Positions 32,606 to 40,794 of a DNA stretch of 64,000 nt are shown one piece after another. The position numbers were made by a program, and so were the translations under genes. The stretch's first letter is position 1. The number at the start of each line of letters is the position of its first letter. A model generated the notes under the pieces. It ran no database searches and was not told where the DNA came from. It saw only the letters and a list, made by a program, of their open reading frames with translations. The DNA comes from Pseudoclavibacter sp. AY1H1. Its GTDB lineage: Bacteria > Actinomycetota > Actinomycetes > Actinomycetales > Microbacteriaceae. The stretch is from positions 558,001 through 622,000 of the forward strand of contig NZ_PSXX01000001.1 of assembly GCF_002931055.1 (NCBI RefSeq), in the 5' to 3' direction.

Positions 32606-34058
32606 CCCGAGAGGATTCCTCACCAATCGCGAACGCGAGCTCCCCAAGCGTCGACCCGTTCCCGTGCGCATCATGGACTTCAGCGAGGTCTACGACCCGC
32701 AGGAGCCCACCCAGCTGCGCCGGCAGGCCGGACGCTGCATGGACTGCGGCGTTCCGTTCTGCCACCAGGGCTGCCCGCTCGGCAACATCATCCCCGAGTG
32801 GAACGACCTGACGTTCCGCGGTGACATGGCGGGCGCGAGCGAGCGCCTGCACGCCACGAACAACTTCCCGGAGTTCACGGGACGCCTGTGCCCGGCCCCG
32901 TGCGAGTCGTCGTGCGTGCTCGGCATCAACCAGCCGGCCGTCACGATCAAGCGCGTCGAGCAGTCCATCGCGGACACCGCCTTCGCCGAGGGCAACGTCC
33001 GTCCGCACCCGCCCGAGCGCCTCACGGGCAAGACGGTCGCCGTCGTCGGATCGGGGCCAGCGGGCCTCGCCGCCGCCCAGCAGCTGACCCGCGCCGGCCA
33101 CACGGTCGCGGTGTTCGAGCGTGACGACCGCATCGGCGGGCTGCTGCGCTACGGCATCCCGGACTTCAAGATGGAGAAGTCCGTACTCGATGCTCGTCTC
33201 TCGCAGATGCGCGCCGAGGGCACTCGCTTCCGCACCGGCATCGAGATCGGTCGCGACATCACGTGGGACAACCTCCGCCAGCGCTACGACGCCGTCGTGG
33301 TCGCCACCGGAGCGCTGGTCCCGCGCGATCTCCCCGTGCCGGGCCGCGAGCTCAAGGGCGTCCACTACGCGATGGACTTCCTGACGCAGTCGAACCGCGT
33401 GGTCGCTGGCGACGACCTCGCCTCGCAGATCCACGCCGAGGACAAGCACGTCATCGTCATCGGCGGTGGAGACACCGGTGCAGACTGCATCGGCACGTCG
33501 CACCGCCAGGGCGCGGCCTCGGTCACGAACCTCGCCATCGGCAAGGAGCCGCCGACCGAGCGTCCCGCGCATCAGCCGTGGCCGACGACGCCGACCCTCT
33601 TCGAGGTCTCGACCTCGCACGAGGAGGGCGGCGAGCGCGCCTTCCAGGCGTCCACGGTCGAGTTCATCGGCGACGAGTCCGGTCGGGTCCGCGCGATCCG
33701 GCTCGCCGAGACCGAGTTCCGCGCCGACGGCTCGCGCGGCCCGAAGGCGGGCACGGAGCGCGAGCTTCCCGCCGACCTGGTGCTGCTGGCCATGGGCTTC
33801 ACGGGCCCGGAGCGGCACACGATCGAACCGCAGCTGCAGCTCCCGTTCACCTCACGGGGTGCCCTCGACCGCACTGCCGAGTACGAGACGGAGCTCCCTG
33901 GAGTGTTCGTCGCGGGCGACGCGGGCCGCGGCCAGTCGCTCATCGTCTGGGCGATCGCCGAGGGACGTGCGGCAGCCGCCTCCGTCGACCGGTATCTTGA
34001 ACAGTCGACGGAGCTTCCGGAGCCGATCCTCGCCACCGAGCGCGCGATCTCCCTCTGA
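32598..34058 (+). CDS. gltD: glutamate synthase small (beta) subunit
   Basis: Takes electrons from NADPH through FAD and two 4Fe-4S clusters to GltB. It has 486 residues. The N-terminal cysteine-rich region includes RCMDCGVPFCHQGCPLGN and GRLCPAPCESSCVLGI, which bind the clusters. The FAD Rossmann motif is VAVVGSGPAGLAAAQQL (near 150), the NADPH motif VIVIGGGDTGADC (near 293), and GVFVAGDAGRGQSLIVWAI closes the flavin site. GTG 32598 overlaps the gltB stop. This is the only gltD in the window and belongs with the plus-strand gltB. Confidence 0.97.
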   Translation: MADPRGFLTNRERELPKRRPVPVRIMDFSEVYDPQEPTQLRRQAGRCMDCGVPFCHQGCPLGNIIPEWNDLTFRGDMAGASERLHATNNFPEFTGRLCPAPCESSCVLGINQPAVTIKRVEQSIADTAFAEGNVRPHPPERLTGKTVAVVGSGPAGLAAAQQLTRAGHTVAVFERDDRIGGLLRYGIPDFKMEKSVLDARLSQMRAEGTRFRTGIEIGRDITWDNLRQRYDAVVVATGALVPRDLPVPGRELKGVHYAMDFLTQSNRVVAGDDLASQIHAEDKHVIVIGGGDTGADCIGTSHRQGAASVTNLAIGKEPPTERPAHQPWPTTPTLFEVSTSHEEGGERAFQASTVEFIGDESGRVRAIRLAETEFRADGSRGPKAGTERELPADLVLLAMGFTGPERHTIEPQLQLPFTSRGALDRTAEYETELPGVFVAGDAGRGQSLIVWAIAEGRAAAASVDRYLEQSTELPEPILATERAISL

Positions 34059-34114
34059 ATCCGCCACCACGCGCCTCTCGGCGCACCACAGTTTCGACGA
34101 ACCGGAGTTAATGC

Positions 34115-35572
<1,458 letters not shown>

Positions 35573-35585
35573 CCGCACGCCGCCG

Positions 35586-35623
35586 AGAGGCCGGTGAGGA
35601 CCCAACGGTTCTCACCGGCCTCT
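35586..35623 (+). terminator. pyk terminator
   Basis: AGAGGCCGGTGAG (35586-35598) pairs perfectly over 13 bp with CTCACCGGCCTCT (35611-35623); the loop is 12 bases and TTGT follows. It ends the gltBD-pyk region. Confidence 0.8.
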
Positions 35624-35660
35624 TGTCGTCGCTGAGAACCCGCGGCGGCCCCACGTTGGG

Positions 35661-35666
35661 TATCGT
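35661..35666 (+). promoter_or_regulatory. -10 box before a short leaderless reading frame
   Basis: TATCGT is followed by 6 bases and ATG 35673, the same geometry as the leaderless genes elsewhere in the window. Confidence 0.4.
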
Positions 35667-35672
35667 TTCACC

Positions 35673-35705
35673 ATGTCGATCGTCGAGGCGCGGAGCGAGT
35701 CGTGA
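35673..35705 (+). CDS. putative leaderless 10-codon upstream reading frame
   Basis: ATG 35673 opens MSIVEARSES followed by TGA at 35703-35705. The stop overlaps the GTG of the hydrolase gene (GTGA, 35702-35705). GGAG at 35692-35695 within this frame would serve as the ribosome site of the hydrolase. If expressed, its translation would be coupled to the hydrolase. It is too short to judge as a protein; only position and spacing support it. Confidence 0.35.
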   Translation: MSIVEARSES

Positions 35706-36736
35706 GTCCGGTGCAGGGGTCCACCGCGCTGGACGTCAGAGATGCGCTTGTCGCCGCCACGGAATGGCGACCGGATATCCTCGGTTCCGGCTTCTCGGCC
35801 CTCGACCTGCCGCTCAAGCCCGACCATGAGGGCCAGGTCGTCGCGACGCTCGTTCGCGGGCCGCGGGCGGACCGCTTCGCGCGGGGCCCAGCACGTGGAG
35901 CTGACATCCTCTACGTGCACGGCTGGTCCGACTACTTCTTCCAGAAGCACCACGCGCACTACTGGGCGAGCGAGGGCGCACGCTTCTTCGCGCTCGACCT
36001 GCGCAAGTACGGGCGCAGCCTCCGCGACTACCAGACACCCGGGTTCGTCACCGACCTCGCGACCTACGACGAGGAGCTGGAACGCGCCCTCGAGGTCATG
36101 GGGCATGGGCCAGGTGGGCACCGCCGGGGCAGGCATCCGCTCATCCTGATCGGCCACTCCACGGGTGGCCTCACGCTGAGTCTCTGGGCGGACCGGAACC
36201 CCGGTCGCGTGGATGCGCTCATCCTGAACAGCCCGTGGCTCGAGCTGCAGACCAGGGCCGCAGTGCGCACGGCGCTGACTCCGCTCATGACGCTCGCGGC
36301 CCAGCTGCGCCCCACGGACACGTTCAACAACATCGACTTCGGCTTCTACACGCGGGCGGTGAAGAAGGAGCTGGGTGGCGAGTGGGAGTTCGACGACCGC
36401 TGGCGGCCGACGCCGAGCTTCACCGTGCGAGCTGGCTGGCTCCACGCGATCCTCGCCGGCCACGCGGCAGTCGCCGTGGGGCTCGACATCCGGGCACCCG
36501 TCCTGACGCTCCTGTCATCGCGGAGCACACTGTCGCCGATCTGGCATGAGTCGATGCGCACCTCCGATTCCGTGCTGCGCGTCGACGACATCGCGCGGCG
36601 CTCGCTCAATCTCGGCGACACGGTCACGGTTCGTCGCCTGGACGGCGCGCTGCACGACGTGCTGCTCTCCGCCCCGCCGGTGCGGGCTGAGGCGTTCGCG
36701 GCCATGACTCGGTGGCTCAAGGCGTACCTCCACTGA
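35702..36736 (+). CDS. alpha/beta hydrolase (serine aminopeptidase S33 / monoacylglycerol lipase-like)
   Basis: Predicted cytoplasmic serine hydrolase, 344 residues. After DILYVHGWSDYFFQ (oxyanion region, about 68-81), the nucleophile elbow is IGHSTGGLTLSLW (Ser near 151). A cap region with NNIDFGFYTRAVKKE follows, and the catalytic His is probably in RLDGALHDVLLSAP near residue 320. The arrangement matches the hydrolase_4 family that includes lysophospholipases; the substrate is unknown. GTG 35702 overlaps the stop of a 10-codon upstream frame. The downstream inverted repeat may end the transcript. Confidence 0.8.
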   Translation: MSPVQGSTALDVRDALVAATEWRPDILGSGFSALDLPLKPDHEGQVVATLVRGPRADRFARGPARGADILYVHGWSDYFFQKHHAHYWASEGARFFALDLRKYGRSLRDYQTPGFVTDLATYDEELERALEVMGHGPGGHRRGRHPLILIGHSTGGLTLSLWADRNPGRVDALILNSPWLELQTRAAVRTALTPLMTLAAQLRPTDTFNNIDFGFYTRAVKKELGGEWEFDDRWRPTPSFTVRAGWLHAILAGHAAVAVGLDIRAPVLTLLSSRSTLSPIWHESMRTSDSVLRVDDIARRSLNLGDTVTVRRLDGALHDVLLSAPPVRAEAFAAMTRWLKAYLH

Positions 36737-36749
36737 TCCGCAGCGGGAA

Positions 36750-36772
36750 CAACAGCGGCCGAATCGCTGTTG
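36750..36772. promoter_or_regulatory. inverted repeat between hydrolase and old yellow enzyme
   Basis: CAACAGCG (36750-36757) and CGCTGTTG (36765-36772) form a perfect 8-bp inverted repeat with 7 bases between. It could be a terminator stem for the hydrolase or an operator for the next gene; no T-run follows. Confidence 0.35.
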
Positions 36773-36804
36773 GACCGCGTGTGCCCCAACGTCGAAAGGT
36801 CAGC

Positions 36805-37908
36805 ATGAGCCGTCTTCTGTCACCCGTCACCCTGCCGAGCATGGAAGGTGGCGGCCTGCCGTTGCGCAACGCCACGTTCCTCGCACCGATGTGCCAGTAC
36901 TCGGTGACGCGCCGGGACGGTCTTCCCACGTCCTGGCAGCTCGTGCACCTGGGTGCGCGCGCGAGCGGCGGGTTCGGGCTGGTCTGGACGGAGGCGACAG
37001 CGATCGTCCCCGAGGGCCGCATCTCGCCGGAGGACACGGGAATCTGGAGCGACGAGCACACGGAGGCGTGGCGCCCCATCGTCGACTTCCTGCATGAGCA
37101 GGGCGCTGCTGCCGGCATCCAGCTCGGCCATGCCGGCGGCAAGGCATCCGCCTACCCGGCTCTGCCGGAGACGGCACGAGGCACCGTTCCCGCGGACGAG
37201 GGCGGTTGGAGTGCGCAGGCCCCGTCGAGCACCGATGTCTTCGGGCTCGCGGTCCCTGCCGAACTCACCGTCGCGCAGATCGCAGATCTCGTGACCGACT
37301 GGGGCAGGGCGGCCCGCCGCGCCGACGACGCGGGCTTCGACGCGCTGCAGATCCACGCGGCTCACGGCTACCTGCTGCACGAGTTCCTCTCGCCGCTCTC
37401 GAACGAGCGGAGCGACGAGTACGGCGGCTCGTTCGAGAACCGCACTCGCTTCGTCCTCGAGGTCGTCGCCGAGGTGCGGCGCAACTGGCCAGCCGAGAAG
37501 CCCCTCGCGATTCGCTTCTCCGGCGAGGACTGGGTGGAAGGCGGCTGGACGATCGCCGAGACCGTCGAGCTCGCCAAGCTCGTGCACGAGCTGGGCGTCA
37601 CCGTGTTCGACCTCTCCAGCGGCGGCATCGGCGCCTTCACCGGCCCGGTCGGCCCCGGCTACCAGGTGTCGCTCGCCCGGGCGGTCCGCGAGGCGCTCCC
37701 CGCGGAGACCGCATTTGTGACGGCTGTCGGCCAGATCACGGAAGCGCGCCACGCCGAGGCGATCCTGGTGGGCGGCGATGCCGACGGGATCACGATCGGC
37801 CGAGCCGCGCTCGCCAACCCGAACTGGCCGGTGCACGCCGCTGTGCAGCTGGGAGACGGCCAGGTCGGCCTCGTCGCACCCCAGTACTGGCGCGCGACCA
37901 TGGGCTAG
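36805..37908 (+). CDS. NADH:flavin oxidoreductase, old yellow enzyme (YqjM class)
   Basis: FMN ene-reductase that uses NAD(P)H to reduce activated C=C bonds, often in electrophile detoxification. It is a 367-residue TIM barrel. It shows the thermophilic-like/YqjM features: Cys and Tyr in APMCQYSVT (Cys near 29), the substrate His pair in QIHAAHGYLLHEFLSPLSN, the RSDEYGGSFENRTRF signature, and ITIGRAALANP. ATG 36805 has AAAGG five bases upstream. It converges with a MarR gene of the OhrR type, suggesting a response to peroxides or electrophiles. Confidence 0.93.
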   Translation: MSRLLSPVTLPSMEGGGLPLRNATFLAPMCQYSVTRRDGLPTSWQLVHLGARASGGFGLVWTEATAIVPEGRISPEDTGIWSDEHTEAWRPIVDFLHEQGAAAGIQLGHAGGKASAYPALPETARGTVPADEGGWSAQAPSSTDVFGLAVPAELTVAQIADLVTDWGRAARRADDAGFDALQIHAAHGYLLHEFLSPLSNERSDEYGGSFENRTRFVLEVVAEVRRNWPAEKPLAIRFSGEDWVEGGWTIAETVELAKLVHELGVTVFDLSSGGIGAFTGPVGPGYQVSLARAVREALPAETAFVTAVGQITEARHAEAILVGGDADGITIGRAALANPNWPVHAAVQLGDGQVGLVAPQYWRATMG

Positions 37909-37909
37909 C

Positions 37910-37957
37910 GCCCCGGTAGCTCCCCGGTAGCTGGCATGTAGAGCTAGCTGCGGGGCT
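37910..37957. terminator. putative terminator between convergent genes
   Basis: The 11-mer CCCCGGTAGCT occurs twice in perfect tandem (37911-37921 and 37922-37932). Either copy can pair with AGCTAGCTGCGGGG just downstream. It lies between the old yellow enzyme stop and the MarR gene and overlaps the MarR 3' end. Confidence 0.45.
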
Positions 37958-38402
37958 CGCGCGCCCCCTCGGCCCTGGCCGTCGTCGAGTCGTCGAGAAG
38001 CCGGGTGAGCGTGTCTTTGAGCGCCTCGAGTTCGGGGAGGGTCCACCCGAGCTCCGCGACGACCTTGACCGGCACCTCCTCGGCCTTGGCCCGCAGCTCG
38101 AGGCCCGGGGGAGTGAGACGAATCTCGACGGCTCTCTCGTCGTCTGGTCGCCGACTGCGGGTGACCAGGCCAGAGGTCTCGAGTCGTTTCACGAGCGGGC
38201 TGAGCGTGGCAGGCTCCAGATGCAGGGCCCTCGCCAGCTGACCGAGTGTCTGCCCGTCGTTCTCCCAGAGCCCGAGCATCACCAGGTACTGCGGATGCGT
38301 GAGACCGAGCGGCTCGAGGATGGGTCGGTAGAGCGAGATGACGCTCCGGCTGGCCGCGGCCAGGGCGAAGCAGAGCTGCTTGTCGAGCGCGAGGAGATCC
38401 AC
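37944..38402 (-). CDS. MarR-family regulator, OhrR-like
   Basis: Winged-helix repressor of 152 residues. The N-terminal LDKQLCFALAAASRSV matches the OhrR pattern, with a redox-sensing Cys at residue 11, so it may release DNA when oxidised by organic peroxides. The recognition helix is in LARALHLEPATLSPLVKRLETSGLVTRSR and the wing in DDERAVEIRLT. No ohr gene is adjacent; neighbours are an old yellow enzyme (convergent) and a small Cys protein (divergent). GTG 38402 lies 6 bases after TAGTCT on the minus strand, so the mRNA is probably leaderless. Confidence 0.88.
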   Translation of the reverse strand: MDLLALDKQLCFALAAASRSVISLYRPILEPLGLTHPQYLVMLGLWENDGQTLGQLARALHLEPATLSPLVKRLETSGLVTRSRRPDDERAVEIRLTPPGLELRAKAEEVPVKVVAELGWTLPELEALKDTLTRLLDDSTTARAEGAREPRS

Positions 38403-38408
38403 GGGTCC

Positions 38409-38451
38409 AGACTAGTCGCGCACACAGACCACGAATAGTTAGTACACTAAC
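38409..38451. promoter_or_regulatory. divergent promoter region with MarR operator
   Basis: On the minus strand TAGTCT (38414-38409) is 6 bases from the MarR GTG. On the plus strand TACACT (38443-38448) is 7 bases from ATG 38456. GTTAGT-AC-ACTAAC (38438-38451) is a perfect 6-2-6 inverted repeat that covers the plus -10 box, the expected place for autoregulation by the MarR protein. Confidence 0.5.
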
Positions 38452-38455
38452 GATC

Positions 38456-38731
38456 ATGGCCAGCGACAGACTCCCGAACCCCTACAAGGGTCAGCCCGGA
38501 TGGTGGAATCGGCTCAACCAGCTGCTGTTCCCGTTCATGGGGCCAGCACAGGTGGGCACCGGGGGAGTCGCGCGAACGGATCCCGTCCGAGCACCCGCGT
38601 CCTGCCGGGACTGCGGACACCCGTACTCCGATCACGAGATCAGGCGAGGCATCGGCGCCAATCAGCCGAGCAGCATCCTCTGCCCGAGCGACGAGCGACG
38701 AGAGCCTGGCTCGACGCGGACCTCCGCCTAG
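38456..38731 (+). CDS. hypothetical small protein with cysteine motif
   Basis: Protein of 91 residues not assigned to a family. It opens with RLPNPYKGQPGWWNRLNQLL, rich in Trp and Tyr. A possible metal-binding segment follows: CRDCGHPYSDHE (near 50-61), with another Cys in SILCPSDE near 76. There is no signal peptide or clear membrane helix. It is divergent from the OhrR-like gene and shares its operator, so it may be redox-regulated. Its stop abuts the stop of the convergent TetR gene with no gap. Codon use looks normal, which favours a real gene. Confidence 0.6.
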   Translation: MASDRLPNPYKGQPGWWNRLNQLLFPFMGPAQVGTGGVARTDPVRAPASCRDCGHPYSDHEIRRGIGANQPSSILCPSDERREPGSTRTSA

Positions 38732-39370
38732 TCACTCCGGGCAGGCGCAGATCGCGCCGAAGGCACCTCGGACGTCGGCGGAGAGCGCTTCGGGGTCGGA
38801 GGTGCCACCCGCGGCCGCCGTGAAGAGCAGCCCGACGAACGCGAAGTACAGCGCCCCCGCTCGCGCGGCGGCGTCTTCCTCGGCGGTGCACCCGCGCTCG
38901 GTGATCACGGTGCGGAACCTCTCGGTGAGGCCGGTCGCCAGATCCGAGAAGAGCCCCGCTTCACGCCCGCCCGAGATGAGGATGGACGCGTAGGCGCGCG
39001 CAAGCTCGTCGTGGCGCGTGAACAGCGCGACGAGCGGTGCCGTGAGACCCACGAGCCTGTCCGGGCAATTGCCCCCAGCGTCCGTCCCGGCGATATCGGC
39101 GAACGCGGGGCGCTGAGTTCCTGCGGGGCGAGCCTGATCGACGACAGCAGACCGCTCGGCAACTTCCGCCTCGACGAGGAGGTCGAAGACCCGCACCAGC
39201 AGCGCGCTCTTGTCGCCCACGGACATGACCGTGCCGACGCTCACGCCCGCCGCCTGCGCGATTCCGCGGATGCTCGTACCAGCGAACCCCTCCTCGACGA
39301 AAAGGTGCGCCGCGGCGTCGACCACGCGGGAGTGCGTGAGCCGCTTGACCTCTGCGCGTGAGTTCGACAT
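38732..39370 (-). CDS. TetR-family transcriptional regulator
   Basis: Repressor of about 212 residues. The N-terminal helix-turn-helix reads AAAHLFVEEGFAGTSIRGIAQAAGVSVGTVMSVGDKSALL; the usual Tyr-x-Tyr-Phe segment is replaced by MSVGDK. The C-terminal ligand domain is variable. A GTG at 39412 would extend the protein by 14 residues but lies inside a symmetric operator, so ATG 39370 is preferred. It shares no operon with a target gene; the small gene downstream converges with it. The ligand is unknown. Confidence 0.85.
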   Translation of the reverse strand: MSNSRAEVKRLTHSRVVDAAAHLFVEEGFAGTSIRGIAQAAGVSVGTVMSVGDKSALLVRVFDLLVEAEVAERSAVVDQARPAGTQRPAFADIAGTDAGGNCPDRLVGLTAPLVALFTRHDELARAYASILISGGREAGLFSDLATGLTERFRTVITERGCTAEEDAAARAGALYFAFVGLLFTAAAGGTSDPEALSADVRGAFGAICACPE

Positions 39371-39387
39371 GTCCGAAAGGCTACCTC

Positions 39388-39412
39388 GAACAAGTTCAGT
39401 GAACGCGTTCAC
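39388..39412. promoter_or_regulatory. double TetR operator
   Basis: GAACaaGTTC (39388-39397) and GAACgcGTTC (39401-39410) repeat at 13-base intervals. The second lies in the perfect palindrome GTGAACGCGTTCAC (39399-39412). They sit 18-42 bases before the TetR ATG, as expected for autoregulation by two dimers. Confidence 0.6.
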
Positions 39413-39475
39413 ACACGCCGACGCACCGGCTGGAGAGAATACTGCTGACGCGACATGGCGACTCTGGGGACGGGA

Positions 39476-40051
39476 CTACCGGAGAATGCGGTCGACGAAC
39501 TCGTCTATGGCGGCATCGACGGACAATCCAGTATCGATCGGTGCGGTGAGGTGGTCGAGCATCAATCCGTCGATGGCGTAGTGGAACAGGGCGATCTCCG
39601 TCTGCCCTCCTGGCAGGCCAGAGTCTTCGTTGAACGCGACATCCTCCCGGAAGGCTCCCTGCCGCCACGCTCCGAGCGCCTTGGCCACAGCAGGACGTCG
39701 TCCGGCTTCTAGCCGCAGCTCGAAGAGGGCGAGCGACACATGTGGGTCAATGCCGAGGCGCCTGACGACGTCACGCAGGTAGTCGGCGAAGAGCTCCCGG
39801 TCGGGTGGCCGAGCGGTACGCGAAGAAACAGCCTCGGGCTCGGGTGTCAGCCTCTCTCCGATGCGGTCGACGAGCGCGGAGATGAGATCGTCCCGGGTCG
39901 GGAAGTAGTTCGAGGCTGTACCGCGGGGAGTGCCTGCGGCGGCGTCCACGGCGCGGTGGGTGAGACCACGGGCGCCTTCTTCGGCCAGCACGCGAATCCC
40001 GGCGTCGGCAAGTGCTGTGCGTCGTTCTTCGTTGCGGGCCATGCCGCCCAT
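39476..40051 (-). CDS. TetR-family transcriptional regulator
   Basis: Repressor of 191 residues. The helix-turn-helix is AGIRVLAEEGARGLTHRAVDAAAGTPRGTASNYFPTRDDLI. The C-terminal part resembles the TetR_C family of small-molecule-binding domains, with RLEAGRRPAVAKALGAW. ATG 40051 and ATG 40042 are both possible; the second gives the common MARNEERR start. It is divergent from the reductase gene at 40114, and two inverted repeats lie between them, so it probably represses that reductase and itself. Confidence 0.87.
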   Translation of the reverse strand: MGGMARNEERRTALADAGIRVLAEEGARGLTHRAVDAAAGTPRGTASNYFPTRDDLISALVDRIGERLTPEPEAVSSRTARPPDRELFADYLRDVVRRLGIDPHVSLALFELRLEAGRRPAVAKALGAWRQGAFREDVAFNEDSGLPGGQTEIALFHYAIDGLMLDHLTAPIDTGLSVDAAIDEFVDRILR

Positions 40052-40063
40052 GGTAGCTAGACC

Positions 40064-40100
40064 ACAACTCCTGTTGTACTTTAACTACGACACTTGTCGT
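40064..40100. promoter_or_regulatory. paired operators between TetR and reductase
   Basis: ACAAC-TCCT-GTTGT (40064-40077) and ACGAC-ACTT-GTCGT (40087-40100) share the pattern ACRAC-N4-GTYGT, with centres 23 bases apart (about two helical turns). They fill the 62-base gap between the divergent genes. Confidence 0.6.
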
Positions 40101-40113
40101 GATTGGAGATGCT

Positions 40114-40689
40114 ATGAGGAACCTCGTCTACTACGTCGCCGTCAGCATCGACGGGTACATTGCTGATCCAACCGGCGGGTTCGATGCGTTCCTCGTCGAT
40201 GGCGACCACGCATCCGTGGTGTTCGGTGAGTATGCGGACGCGCTGCCCGCGCACGTGCAGGCCGCACTGGGAATCGAACCGCCCAAGACGCGATTCGACA
40301 CGGTGATCATGGGGTGGAACACGCTGGCCCCCGCGCTCGATATCGGAATCGACAGTCCCTACCCCCATCTGCGTCAGATCGTTGCGAGCCGCCGGGCACA
40401 CGACCTCGACCCGGAGATCACCGTCACTCACGATCCGCTCGCCACGATCCGCGGCCTGAAACGGGAAGACGGTTTGGACGTCTGGCTCTGCGGTGGTGGG
40501 GAGCTCGCCGGCGCACTCCTGCCGGAGATCGACCGCCTCGTCTTGAAGCGCAGTCCCGTCATCTTCGGCTCCGGCATCCCCATCTTCGGGAGTGCCCCCT
40601 ACGAGCCGCGTGCGTTCACCTTGACCGGAACCCGCTCCTTCGAGTCGGGTGTCGTGGTCGAGGAATACGTCTCCAGCGGCAGAGCGTGA
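40114..40689 (+). CDS. RibD_C/dihydrofolate reductase-like protein
   Basis: Protein of 191 residues with the fold shared by DHFR and the RibD reductase domain (YwjB/YyaP group); probably NADPH-dependent, substrate unknown. Visible features are the first strand NLVYYVAVSIDGYIADPTG, FDTVIMGWNTL (the RibD_C-type MGxxT region) and the nucleotide loop LCGGGELAGALL near residue 132. ATG 40114 has GGAG 5 bases upstream; an in-frame GTG at 40099 lies inside the operator and is rejected. Divergent from and probably repressed by the adjacent TetR protein. The following 105 bases to 40794 hold no gene. Confidence 0.85.
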   Translation: MRNLVYYVAVSIDGYIADPTGGFDAFLVDGDHASVVFGEYADALPAHVQAALGIEPPKTRFDTVIMGWNTLAPALDIGIDSPYPHLRQIVASRRAHDLDPEITVTHDPLATIRGLKREDGLDVWLCGGGELAGALLPEIDRLVLKRSPVIFGSGIPIFGSAPYEPRAFTLTGTRSFESGVVVEEYVSSGRA

Positions 40690-40794
40690 GCATCGTGATC
40701 GCGCGGACGTCGCCCCCACCGCTGTGTCAACGACGTCCTGGCGTCAGACCCCCAGCGCGACCGGGCCAAGTCTCCCGAGTCCCTGTCGACGACC

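Noticed and set aside
40690-40794. Terminator between the reductase and the HemS-like gene
   Set aside because: Two GACGTC copies are visible, but no convincing stem-loop with a T-run was found.
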